From the NCBI RefSeq assembly GCF_017873435.1, contig NZ_JAGGKG010000016.1, forward strand, positions 1-64,000: 64,000 nt of DNA. Reading direction: 5' to 3'. Of this stretch, positions 36,015 through 43,741 are shown in pieces. Numbering within the stretch: position 1 is the first letter of the stretch; every line of letters starts with the position of its first letter. Origin of the DNA: Paenibacillus turicensis. Its GTDB lineage: Bacteria; Bacillota; Bacilli; Paenibacillales; Paenibacillaceae. A program made the position numbers and the translations under genes. Under the pieces are notes generated by a model, which saw nothing but the letters and a program-made list of their open reading frames with translations, did no database searches and was not told where the DNA came from.

Positions 36015-37376
36015 TCAATCTTGTTTCATGATACCTGTAATTTGATCAGCAAGTGCCATTGCAGCGGAATAGCCTGAACTCCAGGCCCATTGCAAATTAT
36101 AGCCACCGCAATCTCCATCAACATCCATCACTTCTCCGGCAAAATAGAGCCCAGGTACTAGCTTCGATTCTAGTGTTCCTTCTCTTAACTCTGTTGTATC
36201 AATGCCACCGGCAGTCGTTTGTGCATTCGTGAAACCATTGGTATCTGTTACAATAAATTCCCAACGCTTTATGAGTTGGCATAAGGTTTTCTTAACTTTC
36301 CACGATAAATCCTGACATAGGAGGTTCGGCTGATGATCGATCCCCGCTTCTTTCAACAGAATAGGGATCAGCTTCTTGTTAAAAATTCCAATCAAGGAAG
36401 CTGCAACAGTTCGGTAGCCGAATGTCCCCCAATGCGTAGTCATAAAATCGACGACTTCCTCCTCAGTGCGGTCTGGCATCAAATCAAGTGATAAGGTTAC
36501 TGTTTCTCCCATTTTGAGTTGATACGCAGCCTTCCGGCTTAGCTGGAGAATCGGTGGGCCGGAAACGCCGTAGTTTGTAAAGAGGATTTCCCCATATTCA
36601 CTGCGAATAACCTCGCCGTTGACGATGATATGACCTAACCCCTCGAATTTGACGCCAGACAACTCCTTTAGATCCGGATATTGCAGCTTCAACTGTACGA
36701 TCCCTGGTACAGGATCGATCATTGTGTGTCCCAGTCGCTGGGCAAGCATATAACCAGATCCATCTGTTCCTGTCTTTGGTGCGGTAAGGCCGCCTGTACA
36801 TATAAAGAGATAATCGCTAGTATACACGACATCGCCCTCTGCCTCCGTTTGGCACGAAATCGTAAATCGCGGATGCCCCTGCGATACGGTAATATCCATC
36901 ACCCTGGTTTTGAAGTGTATCGGAACATACCGATCTTCTAGCGCGATTCGAAAAACTTCTAATACAGATGCAGCCTGTAGTGACATCGGATACATCCGGC
37001 CATTCTCAATGGCGAGCAACGGAAGGCCGAGTGTGTTGAAAAAATCGACAGTTTGTCGAACGCCAAATTGCTGAAGCACAGGCAGTGGGAATTCCTTTTG
37101 GTTACTGTGATATTTATGCGATAGTGCAACCGCCTCGTCCGTACCCTTTGCCGTGGATTGGTTCGTAATGTTACAACGCCCATTGCCAGTTGTGAGCACC
37201 TTCTTTCCTACCCGGTCATTGCCTTCAATGATTGCGACATCGATCCCTCGATCTCGTGCAGTAACCGCGGCCATAAGACCTGAAGCGCCTGCACCGATAA
37301 TAAACAGCTCGTGGTGCATTGTAGATTTCGACTTATACATATGTGTTGAATTCATTCCTTTTTCTAATGTCTTCAT
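36015..37376 (-). CDS. HI0933/YhiN-family FAD flavoprotein, copy 1
   Basis: About 453 residues. FAD-binding Rossmann motif FIIGAGASGLMAAVTARDRG near the N-terminus, with family motifs TGNGRCNITNQ (about 70-80) and a second glycine-rich segment GGLTAPKTGTDGSGY; C-terminal GEVMDVDGDCGGYNLQWAWSSG. HI0933 proteins are NAD(P)/FAD-dependent oxidoreductases of unclear role. I start at ATG 37376, which overlaps the upstream stop as ATGA, rather than at the longer frame inside the neighbour. A paralogue of the next gene. Confidence 0.9.
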   Translation of the reverse strand: MKTLEKGMNSTHMYKSKSTMHHELFIIGAGASGLMAAVTARDRGIDVAIIEGNDRVGKKVLTTGNGRCNITNQSTAKGTDEAVALSHKYHSNQKEFPLPVLQQFGVRQTVDFFNTLGLPLLAIENGRMYPMSLQAASVLEVFRIALEDRYVPIHFKTRVMDITVSQGHPRFTISCQTEAEGDVVYTSDYLFICTGGLTAPKTGTDGSGYMLAQRLGHTMIDPVPGIVQLKLQYPDLKELSGVKFEGLGHIIVNGEVIRSEYGEILFTNYGVSGPPILQLSRKAAYQLKMGETVTLSLDLMPDRTEEEVVDFMTTHWGTFGYRTVAASLIGIFNKKLIPILLKEAGIDHQPNLLCQDLSWKVKKTLCQLIKRWEFIVTDTNGFTNAQTTAGGIDTTELREGTLESKLVPGLYFAGEVMDVDGDCGGYNLQWAWSSGYSAAMALADQITGIMKQD

Positions 37377-38686
37377 TTGAAAATATGTCTCCCCAACGCC
37401 ATTGCGGCCGTATATCCGGAACTCCAGGCCCATTGCAGGTTGTATCCGCCGAACTCGCCGTCGACATCCATCACCTCGCCAGCGAAATAGAGCCCCGGCA
37501 CGAGCTTAGATTCCAACGTGTCGGCGAAGAGATCTTTTGTAACGATACCTCCGGCTGTCGCTTGTGCCTTCTCGAAGCTATGGGTATCTGTTACTTTGAA
37601 TTCCCAACGCTTCAGTATTTTATAGAAGATTCCTTTTGTTTTCCATGAGAGATCCTGGCAAAGGAGGTTTGGCTCTTGATCGATTTTTGCCTCCTTCAGC
37701 AAGACAGGGATCAGCTTCTTGTGTAAAAACCCGATGAAGGACTCCGCAACTGGCCGGTGTGTGAATGTCCCCCAGTTCATCTCCAAGAATTCGATAACCT
37801 CCTCCTTCGTGCGGTTCGGCATCAAATCGATGGATAAAGTCACGGAATCCCCTCTCGAAAGATGAACGGCGGCGATCCGGCTGAGTTGAAGAATCGGTGG
37901 TCCAGAAAAGCCGTAATCGGCGAAATGAATTTCACCGGTTTCACTGCGAACGACCTTGCCATTCACGAGAATGTGTGCTCGTCCCTGAAGTTTAATGCCC
38001 GATAGAGCCTTCATGTATGGGTATTGCACCTTTAATTGCACAATTGCCGGAACAGGCTCGACCATGGCGTGCCCCATGCTTTGAGCAAGTACATACCCAG
38101 AACCATCCGTCCCCGCATTCTGGCCAGTGAGGCCGCCCGTACATATAAACAGGTATTCGCTGGTATAGACAACCTGCTCGTCTGTCTCATTTTGGCATGT
38201 AATCTTGAATCGCGGATGATCCGTCGATACGGTAACATCTAGCACTTTGTTGTTAAGGTATACCGGAACATTCCGTTCCTCCAGAGCAAGCTCGAAAATA
38301 TCCAACACAGATGCAGCCTGCAGCGACATCGGATACATTAAGCCTTCTTTCAATTTTGTGAGTGGCAATCCAAGCATATTGAAAAAGTCAATGGTTTGAC
38401 GGATGCCAAATTGCTGCAACACAGGCAACGGAAATTCATCCTGACTGCTGTGATACTTTCCCGATAATGCCACTACTTCGTCGTCGGTATCCGTCATAGT
38501 GGAATCGTTCGTAATATTGCAACGACCGTCGCCTGTCATTGCAATTTTTTTCCCAATACGGTCATTCCCCTCTAGAATGGCGGTATCGATACCCAAATCC
38601 CGCGCTGTAACGGCGGCCATGAGTCCTGATGCGCCTGCACCGATAATAATCAACTTGTGGTGTAGGGAAGTCTGATAATCGAGCAT
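37373..38686 (-). CDS. HI0933/YhiN-family FAD flavoprotein, copy 2
   Basis: 437 residues, same family and layout as the gene it overlaps: LIIIGAGASGLMAAVTARDLG, TGDGRCNITND, GGLTGQNAGTDGSGY, GEVMDVDGEFGGYNLQWAWSSG. The two are tandem duplicates coupled by an ATGA overlap, so they are made together and may pair or act on related substrates. Higher GC than the neighbouring lipase and reductase genes. Confidence 0.9.
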   Translation of the reverse strand: MLDYQTSLHHKLIIIGAGASGLMAAVTARDLGIDTAILEGNDRIGKKIAMTGDGRCNITNDSTMTDTDDEVVALSGKYHSSQDEFPLPVLQQFGIRQTIDFFNMLGLPLTKLKEGLMYPMSLQAASVLDIFELALEERNVPVYLNNKVLDVTVSTDHPRFKITCQNETDEQVVYTSEYLFICTGGLTGQNAGTDGSGYVLAQSMGHAMVEPVPAIVQLKVQYPYMKALSGIKLQGRAHILVNGKVVRSETGEIHFADYGFSGPPILQLSRIAAVHLSRGDSVTLSIDLMPNRTKEEVIEFLEMNWGTFTHRPVAESFIGFLHKKLIPVLLKEAKIDQEPNLLCQDLSWKTKGIFYKILKRWEFKVTDTHSFEKAQATAGGIVTKDLFADTLESKLVPGLYFAGEVMDVDGEFGGYNLQWAWSSGYTAAMALGRHIFK

Positions 38687-38902
38687 GGTTGTTCAATGCA
38701 CCCCTTGTCCAATAATTTATATATAGGAAATGTGATTTTTCTGAATGAAACTACACTATGTATAATTATAGCATAACCGATAGAATACTCCTGACATCAC
38801 GTCTCGTTACAGTAATACCCTAAATATAGAAAAAAACCACAACCTAGTGCGGTTATGGATTTGCATGGACGGTTGTCCTTACCGAAGAAGAATTGAATCG
38901 GC

Positions 38903-38950
38903 GATTATGAGATTGATGTGTTGATTTAAAATCCCCCCGCATCCGCACAA
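38903..38950 (+). pseudogene. Relic of the reductase/hydrolase gene
   Basis: 38923-38950 matches 35498-35525 of the fusion gene at 27 of 28 bases, and the preceding ~20 bases (GATTATG..GATGTG) also align with small gaps. No open frame survives. It shows that a second copy of this gene once stood here, next to the duplicated flavoprotein and lipase genes. Confidence 0.65.
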
Positions 38951-38957
38951 AATATCA

Positions 38958-38987
38958 AAAACCCCGATCTCTTGCTGTCGGGGTTTT
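38958..38987. terminator. Bidirectional terminator
   Basis: AAAACCCCGA (38958-38967) and TCGGGGTTTT (38978-38987) form a 10-bp stem with a 10-base loop and A/T runs on both sides. It can serve the leftward stalk-domain gene. Confidence 0.85.
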
Positions 38988-39055
38988 ACATAAATATGTT
39001 TATTTTTAGAAATACAAACAACCTCAATTGCAGCAGCTTGACCTATAGAATATAT

Positions 39056-39538
39056 CTACTCTTCGTTTTTGGACTCTGCCCCTGTAGTTACAATTACCAT
39101 CTTCTTGGCAGCATCCCACTTCACTTCTGCACCTAACGCCTCAGAAACAAAGCGAATTGGCACATAAACTCTGTACCCATGAAAACGTGATGGAATCTTA
39201 AGCTGCACTTTACGATCTCCAACCTCTACGATCTTGCTGTTTACAGGCATATTAATTTTTGTCCCATTTAATTCAAGCCTAACTCCAAAATAATACTGCT
39301 CATCAATTAAATACTTCTCAAACTCTACCTCAGCTCCTAAAGCTTCACTTACAAAACGAACAGGAATCATTACACTATCCTGATCAAAATAAGGCTTCTC
39401 ATCAGGGAACTCAATTGTTTTTCCATCTACTTGTACTGAAACCTCCACTTTCTCAGCAAAAGCAGTAGCCCCAAAAACACTAAATACCATTGCCAGTGCA
39501 AGCAACGACACTACTAATCTCTTTTTAAACATATCCAT
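39056..39538 (-). CDS. Secreted stalk-domain (copper amine oxidase N-like) protein
   Basis: 160 residues. Signal peptide about 1-28 (ALAMVFSVFGATAFA). Two copies of the stalk domain found at the N-terminus of some copper amine oxidases, each with VRFVSEALGAEV (about 63-74 and 132-143) after a DxxxMIPVRF-type strand. The oxidase itself is absent. These modules are common in exported Bacillales proteins, where they probably bind wall or matrix material; the exact role is unknown. Confidence 0.88.
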   Translation of the reverse strand: MDMFKKRLVVSLLALAMVFSVFGATAFAEKVEVSVQVDGKTIEFPDEKPYFDQDSVMIPVRFVSEALGAEVEFEKYLIDEQYYFGVRLELNGTKINMPVNSKIVEVGDRKVQLKIPSRFHGYRVYVPIRFVSEALGAEVKWDAAKKMVIVTTGAESKNEE

Positions 39539-39673
39539 TCTCCTTTATAATTATTTGCTTGTTTATGCTTAATCGCTTAACTAAAATAATACAGTTCTTT
39601 CCCATTGCAATAAAATATTACCATATAAATAGCGAGTATAGGTGCGTAAGGATGGAAATTAAGATAGAATTAA

Positions 39674-39856
39674 GATAACCAAGTTTTGCATAATAAAAAA
39701 TACAAATTCAAATTAGGGCAACCTATCCCATTAGAGCATCCAATTGAGTTGTCAGAGCACCATTATAATGGTTTACAGCAAACGTTATACACGACATTGG
39801 AGCATTTAAAGAAATCTCGATATTTACACGAATTATCTTACTGGTGGCATAGGTAG
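39674..39856 (+). pseudogene. Possible C-terminal gene fragment
   Basis: An open stretch of 60 codons between TAA (39671) and TAG (39854), with no usable start, reads like natural protein: YKFKLGQPIPLEHPIELSE and, later, LEHLKKSRYLHELSYWWHR. Composition and aromatic/charged pattern favour a real fragment over chance, but I do not recognise the family. It may be another decayed end of a gene lost upstream. Confidence 0.3.
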
Positions 39857-39937
39857 AACTCTTTAGTAACACAATTGGGCTAATGCACATAAACTGGTGT
39901 ACTAAAACTAGTTTATTTTGCATTGGAGATGTGTGTA

Positions 39938-40651
39938 TTGAGTAATTTAAAGAATAAAGATAAAATTCAGCAAAAGGGGCAGACTTCTCCCGTCAGCATG
40001 GTCAGAAAACTCCCAACTGTACGTGGGAATGTAAAGACTAGCTCAACAAACTCTGATTCGTCTATAAGTTCTATTTCTATGGCTATTGATACATGTGCAA
40101 ATCGCGCTTTTCGAATTCCTATATTTTTAAGTACAACAAATACTGTAAACGATATTCAAGCACAATTTTTAAATCGTCTTGTTTTGGAAATTGAAGATGC
40201 ATTACTCTTCCCACGTACTCTACCTGTTAGCGAACAGTATCCAGAAAATATTTTGACGAATATACGACGCCTAGTATTTTCTAGTTACGGATTACTAGCT
40301 ATTAATTTTCGGAGATTTTTTGTTGAGATTTTGGAATCAAACGTAGGGGCGCCACCAACAACCACCCCATTCTGGGAAGGATCTACCTTTTCTCAAATTG
40401 AGCCTGCGATGGCTTTTCAATTCGGAATTCCGATATTATTAGTTAGAGAAGCAGGAACGGACGTGAGCAATGGAATATGGACTGGGGGAATTACACCACT
40501 CAACATTTTTGTTGATTGGGATTCAGAAAACCAATCCGTAGAACAATTTTTTAACAGTATTCAATGGAGAGAGGTTTTTGCCAATTGGACTGCAGAAGTA
40601 AGGAATAACTATTTTCTAAGAACAGAACCTGTGTTTAATAATCAGCATTAA
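39938..40651 (+). CDS. Unrecognised protein with deoxyribosyltransferase/TIR-like features
   Basis: 237 residues from TTG 39938 (GGAG nine bases upstream). The first 45 are polar and probably disordered (many S, T, K). A strand FRIPIFLSTTN, a helix, a strand SSYGLLAINF, and TFSQIEPAMAFQFGIPILLVREAG follow. A Glu at the start of a helix followed by a GIPILLV-type strand is the pattern of nucleoside 2-deoxyribosyltransferase-like and TIR-like Rossmannoid hydrolases, where such a Glu is catalytic. I cannot assign it with confidence. It stands alone on the + strand among gene relics, as defence or toxin effectors often do, but this is inference. Confidence 0.55.
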   Translation: MSNLKNKDKIQQKGQTSPVSMVRKLPTVRGNVKTSSTNSDSSISSISMAIDTCANRAFRIPIFLSTTNTVNDIQAQFLNRLVLEIEDALLFPRTLPVSEQYPENILTNIRRLVFSSYGLLAINFRRFFVEILESNVGAPPTTTPFWEGSTFSQIEPAMAFQFGIPILLVREAGTDVSNGIWTGGITPLNIFVDWDSENQSVEQFFNSIQWREVFANWTAEVRNNYFLRTEPVFNNQH

Positions 40652-40873
40652 TAAAAAAGTGTTGCATGCAGTAAGAACTAATTAACCCAAACTAGTACAG
40701 TAAATTCTGATTGAATTTCTGTGAATAGTTTGGTTTTTTTGTAGAGCCTATATTTTTCAAAATAATAAATTAAAAATGAGATTCTTTCTATGAAAATCAG
40801 GCTAATACTCCATATTATTTCAATTAAAGTATTTTAAATTAATATATCTCATATCATAGGAGGATGATTAGAG

Positions 40874-41550
40874 TTGAAAAAATTAAGGTCTCTGTTTATT
40901 ATTTTGATGAGTATGATTTTTGCTTTTACTTTAACTGGTTTGGACTAAGTATGGAGGCATCCGCCGCAACTGCACGTACTCCATTCGTATTTGTTCATGG
41001 ATTAACTGGGTCAGACAGTAACTTTACGTTAATTGAAAGGTATCTGCGTAGAGAGGGATGGGCAACTAATGAGTTATTTGCAATTGATCTACCAAGCGAG
41101 GCAGGAAACCAACTTTTGAACTCAGCGGCAATTAGCCGATTCGTAGATGATGTGCTTCGTCAAACAGGACATTCAAAGGTTCATATTGTTGCTCATAGTA
41201 TGGGAGGAGCCAACAGCTTATATTATATTCTGAACCGAGGAGGCATTGATAAAGTAGATAAATTGATTACGCTAGGTGGAGCGAATCGCTTAACAACAAG
41301 TAGCGCACCAAGAGGCGTGATAGTAACTTCAATTTATTCAACCAGCGATACCATCGTTTCGCCTATTTTGTTCAGACTGGACGGGGCGGACAATATCTCC
41401 GTTAATCTAGTATCTCATATCGGCTTGCTCTATAATTCCAGAATTAATGCCTTGATTAAGGCTGCACTTGTAGAGAAGCAACGTAGGTTACACTTCGAAA
41501 TGACTGATCTATCTTCTAGATCAGTCTCTTTTTCAAATGCTTGGCAATGA
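40874..41550 (+). pseudogene. Broken second copy of the secreted lipase
   Basis: Near-copy of the lipase at 32539-33144, with the same upstream AGGAGGATGATNAGAG and TTG in place of ATG. In the signal-peptide frame a TAA stops translation at 40946; relative to copy 1 one base is missing at about 40939-40941, shifting the mature part (AHSMGG, STSDT, SHIGL intact) into another frame. That frame can be entered at ATG 40864, but only with a scrambled N-terminus lacking a signal peptide. The stop of copy 1 (TAG) is AAG here, so the product runs 22 residues further through its own terminator hairpin (41502-41526). Frameshift plus stop loss point to decay. Confidence 0.8.
41502..41526 (+). terminator. 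Terminator overlapped by the lipase relic
   Basis: GACTGATCTA and TAGATCAGTC form a perfect 10-bp stem with a 5-base loop, followed by TCTTTTTC. It sits inside the extended reading frame, which supports the view that the ancestral stop lay upstream. Confidence 0.85.
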
Positions 41551-41746
41551 GTTTGTCTCACTTAGATCTGTAGATAGGCTTTAAGTCAGATTTAACTAGA
41601 TTCTTAGTTACAATGCTTCTTTTGTATAATTTTTGGAATCGTTAATATTCAAGTTTAAATGCCACATCATCTGATATATATATACCTCTTTATCCCTTGC
41701 ACCACGCAGTAACTTGTAATCAATAAAATGAATTGGAGAAATTACA

Positions 41747-42253
41747 GTGAGTACAGAACTAATATTAAGAATAGCGACGATAGAAGATTTAGTTTATGTA
41801 GAAAAAATGTTTAAAAATGCGATTGAAGTGATGGCGAGCAACGGAATTAATCAATGGGATAACATTTATCCAAACAAGGAAATTTTAAAAGAAGACATAT
41901 TAAAAGGTGAAATGTTCATTGGAGTAGTGGCTAATAAAATAGCTTGTGCTTTTGTACTAAATAGTAATTATGATGAAGAATACATTAATGGCGATTGGAA
42001 ATATGGAAATGAATCTTTTAGCATAGTTCATAGATTATGTGTTAATCCTGATTTCCAAAATCAAGGTATTGGTACTCGTAGTATGGTACTAATTGAAAAA
42101 ATGTTAAGAAAAAATGGGATTAAATCTATTAGATTAGATGCTTTTTCATTAAATCCATCTGCTTTACGATTATATGAGAAGATAGGTTATGTAAGAGTAG
42201 GAGAAGCAAATTGGAGAAAGGGACTATTTTATTTATATGAAAAGAAGATATAG
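41747..42253 (+). CDS. GNAT family N-acetyltransferase
   Basis: 168 residues with the GNAT fold: motif A VHRLCVNPDFQNQGIGTRSMVLIEKM (acetyl-CoA pyrophosphate loop QNQGIG) and motif B LDAFSLNPSALRLYEKIGYV. GTG start with TTGGAGAA upstream. Low-GC composition. Acetyl acceptor unknown. Confidence 0.85.
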   Translation: MSTELILRIATIEDLVYVEKMFKNAIEVMASNGINQWDNIYPNKEILKEDILKGEMFIGVVANKIACAFVLNSNYDEEYINGDWKYGNESFSIVHRLCVNPDFQNQGIGTRSMVLIEKMLRKNGIKSIRLDAFSLNPSALRLYEKIGYVRVGEANWRKGLFYLYEKKI

Positions 42254-42337
42254 GTACGGTTGAATAAAGAAAGCAACGTTCCTCCCTGATTATATCTCTA
42301 ACTAATTTCTTATAATCTGAAAACCTTTCCTTTTCAA

Positions 42338-42387
42338 TAGTCATTAAGATCAATGTTCTCACTAGTCATTAAGATCAATGTTCTCAC
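42338..42387. repeat. Perfect 25-bp tandem duplication
   Basis: TAGTCATTAAGATCAATGTT followed by CTCAC, twice in a row with no mismatch, in the non-coding gap before the tmRNA. Exact identity suggests a recent slippage event. Confidence 0.85.
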
Positions 42388-42440
42388 TCAAAATCTATTA
42401 ATATAGTAATTAGTATTACCTAAAATATACTGATATACAA

Positions 42441-42466
42441 AAACGGACACCAACTGGTGTCCGTTT
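42441..42466 (-). terminator. Terminator of ssrA
   Basis: AAACGGACACCA and TGGTGTCCGTTT form a near-perfect stem with a tiny loop; on the minus strand a TTTTTG run follows. It lies 13 bases past the tmRNA 3' end. Confidence 0.85.
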
Positions 42467-42479
42467 CTCATACTACATA

Positions 42480-42843
42480 TGGAGGCGAGGGGAGTCGAAC
42501 CCCTGTCCGAAGGCAACGCCACATAGGTGTCTACGGGTGTAGTCACAGTTTTAATGTCGGTCTAGCAAACGCCCTGCAACTGGCTTTCACTAAACCCAGC
42601 CTGATTGTCTTCTTCTGCACACCCCAGGCGGAGATGTAACAGCGTATCCCACTAAAGTTGAGCCCCTACATCCGGCACATGGGCGATGCAGGAGAGGAGC
42701 ACGCTAACAGGTTATTAAGCTGCTAAAGCGTAGTTGTTTTGTGTTTTGCCATTTAATAGGCTTTAGCGTTGATGAAGTGGCCGCGTCCCCACTACCCGCT
42801 ACCCACGCTCGATCTACCCCCGTCGAATCCAAAAAACGCCCCC
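42480..42843 (-). ncRNA. ssrA: tmRNA (ssrA)
   Basis: Rescues stalled ribosomes with SmpB. On the minus strand the 5' end GGGGGCG pairs with CGCCTCC before the encoded 3' CCA; the T-arm GGTTCGACTCC and the 5' GGATTCGACGGGGG segment are typical. The tag reading frame (42715-42750) gives GKTQNNYALAA and then two TAA stops, ending in the ALAA degradation signal for ClpXP. Length 364 nt. It follows smpB by about 150 bases in the same direction, the usual Bacillales order. Confidence 0.97.
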
Positions 42844-42999
42844 GTAATAAAAGGTGTACGTTTAATCGTACGGTTAGCATCAAGCTAGGTGCAATATAAG
42901 AGTACATCTAATTTGTTACATCCCTAGTATAGCACAGCAATCATCACGTCAGTAGTAAAGATTACTTACAAATTAACCACAATTCGTAAAAACAAAAAA

Positions 43000-43479
43000 T
43001 TATCTAGCGATCTTTTGCTTTTCACGAAGTACACGCTGGATATCGCGTTGTGCATCGCGTTTTGCCGCCGCTTCGCGCTTGTCATATTGCTTTTTACCTC
43101 GACCTAAGCCAAGCAACAATTTAGCGTAGCCATTACGCACATATACCTTTAGTGGCACAATCGTGTATCCCTCTTGCTTAGCTAAACCAAGCAACTTAGA
43201 GATTTGAGCTTTGTGCATCAACAGCTTGCGTGTCCGTGTTGGATCAGATGGATTATTCCGATTCCCTTGTTCAAATGGACTAATGTGCATATTATGAATG
43301 AAAATCTCTCCATTACGGATCGTAGCAAAAGCATCCCCAATATTGGCCCGAGCATTACGAACAGACTTTATTTCAGTTCCAGTCAACACCATGCCTGCTT
43401 CAAACGTATCCTCGATGAAATAATCATGGGAGGCCTTTTTATTTTGCGCTAGCACTTTACCATCATTTTTTTTCCCCAT
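43000..43479 (-). CDS. smpB: SsrA-binding protein SmpB
   Basis: 159 residues. Binds the tRNA-like part of tmRNA and brings it to stalled ribosomes. Family motifs: [29 protein letters not shown] at 13-41, [41 protein letters not shown], and the basic C-terminal tail. Lies next to ssrA and downstream of rnr, as usual. Confidence 0.98.
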   Translation of the reverse strand: MGKKNDGKVLAQNKKASHDYFIEDTFEAGMVLTGTEIKSVRNARANIGDAFATIRNGEIFIHNMHISPFEQGNRNNPSDPTRTRKLLMHKAQISKLLGLAKQEGYTIVPLKVYVRNGYAKLLLGLGRGKKQYDKREAAAKRDAQRDIQRVLREKQKIAR

Positions 43480-43741
43480 GCTACCTTCACTCCTTCATCG
43501 ACTTTACAATTGAACATTTTTACCTGTCAAATGCTTACATACCTGCGTTATAGAACGAAACATTAACGAAATTCATTCACAAAGCTAGACTATAATTGTA
43601 GCAATAATAGGTAGTAAAATCAAACAAACTTAACAGATCACCTGAATAATTTTTATTTCATGCTCAGATTCCAGCCTAATTATTATTAATTCAAGTTGAA
43701 ACCTGAACATGAGCGATAAAAATTTAACTTTAATTACTTTC

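Larger units (their letters stand above)
38687..39055. other. Intergenic region with a gene relic and a terminator
   Basis: Holds a relic of the reductase/hydrolase gene (38903-38950) and a terminator (38958-38987). The remainder, 38687-38902, has no recognisable gene or site. Confidence 0.5.

Noticed and set aside
42457-42907. Reading frames on both strands
   Set aside because: They fall inside the tmRNA gene and have no coding features.
43658-43712. Inverted repeat between rnr and smpB
   Set aside because: Nine of ten bases pair, but the loop is over 30 bases and function is doubtful.
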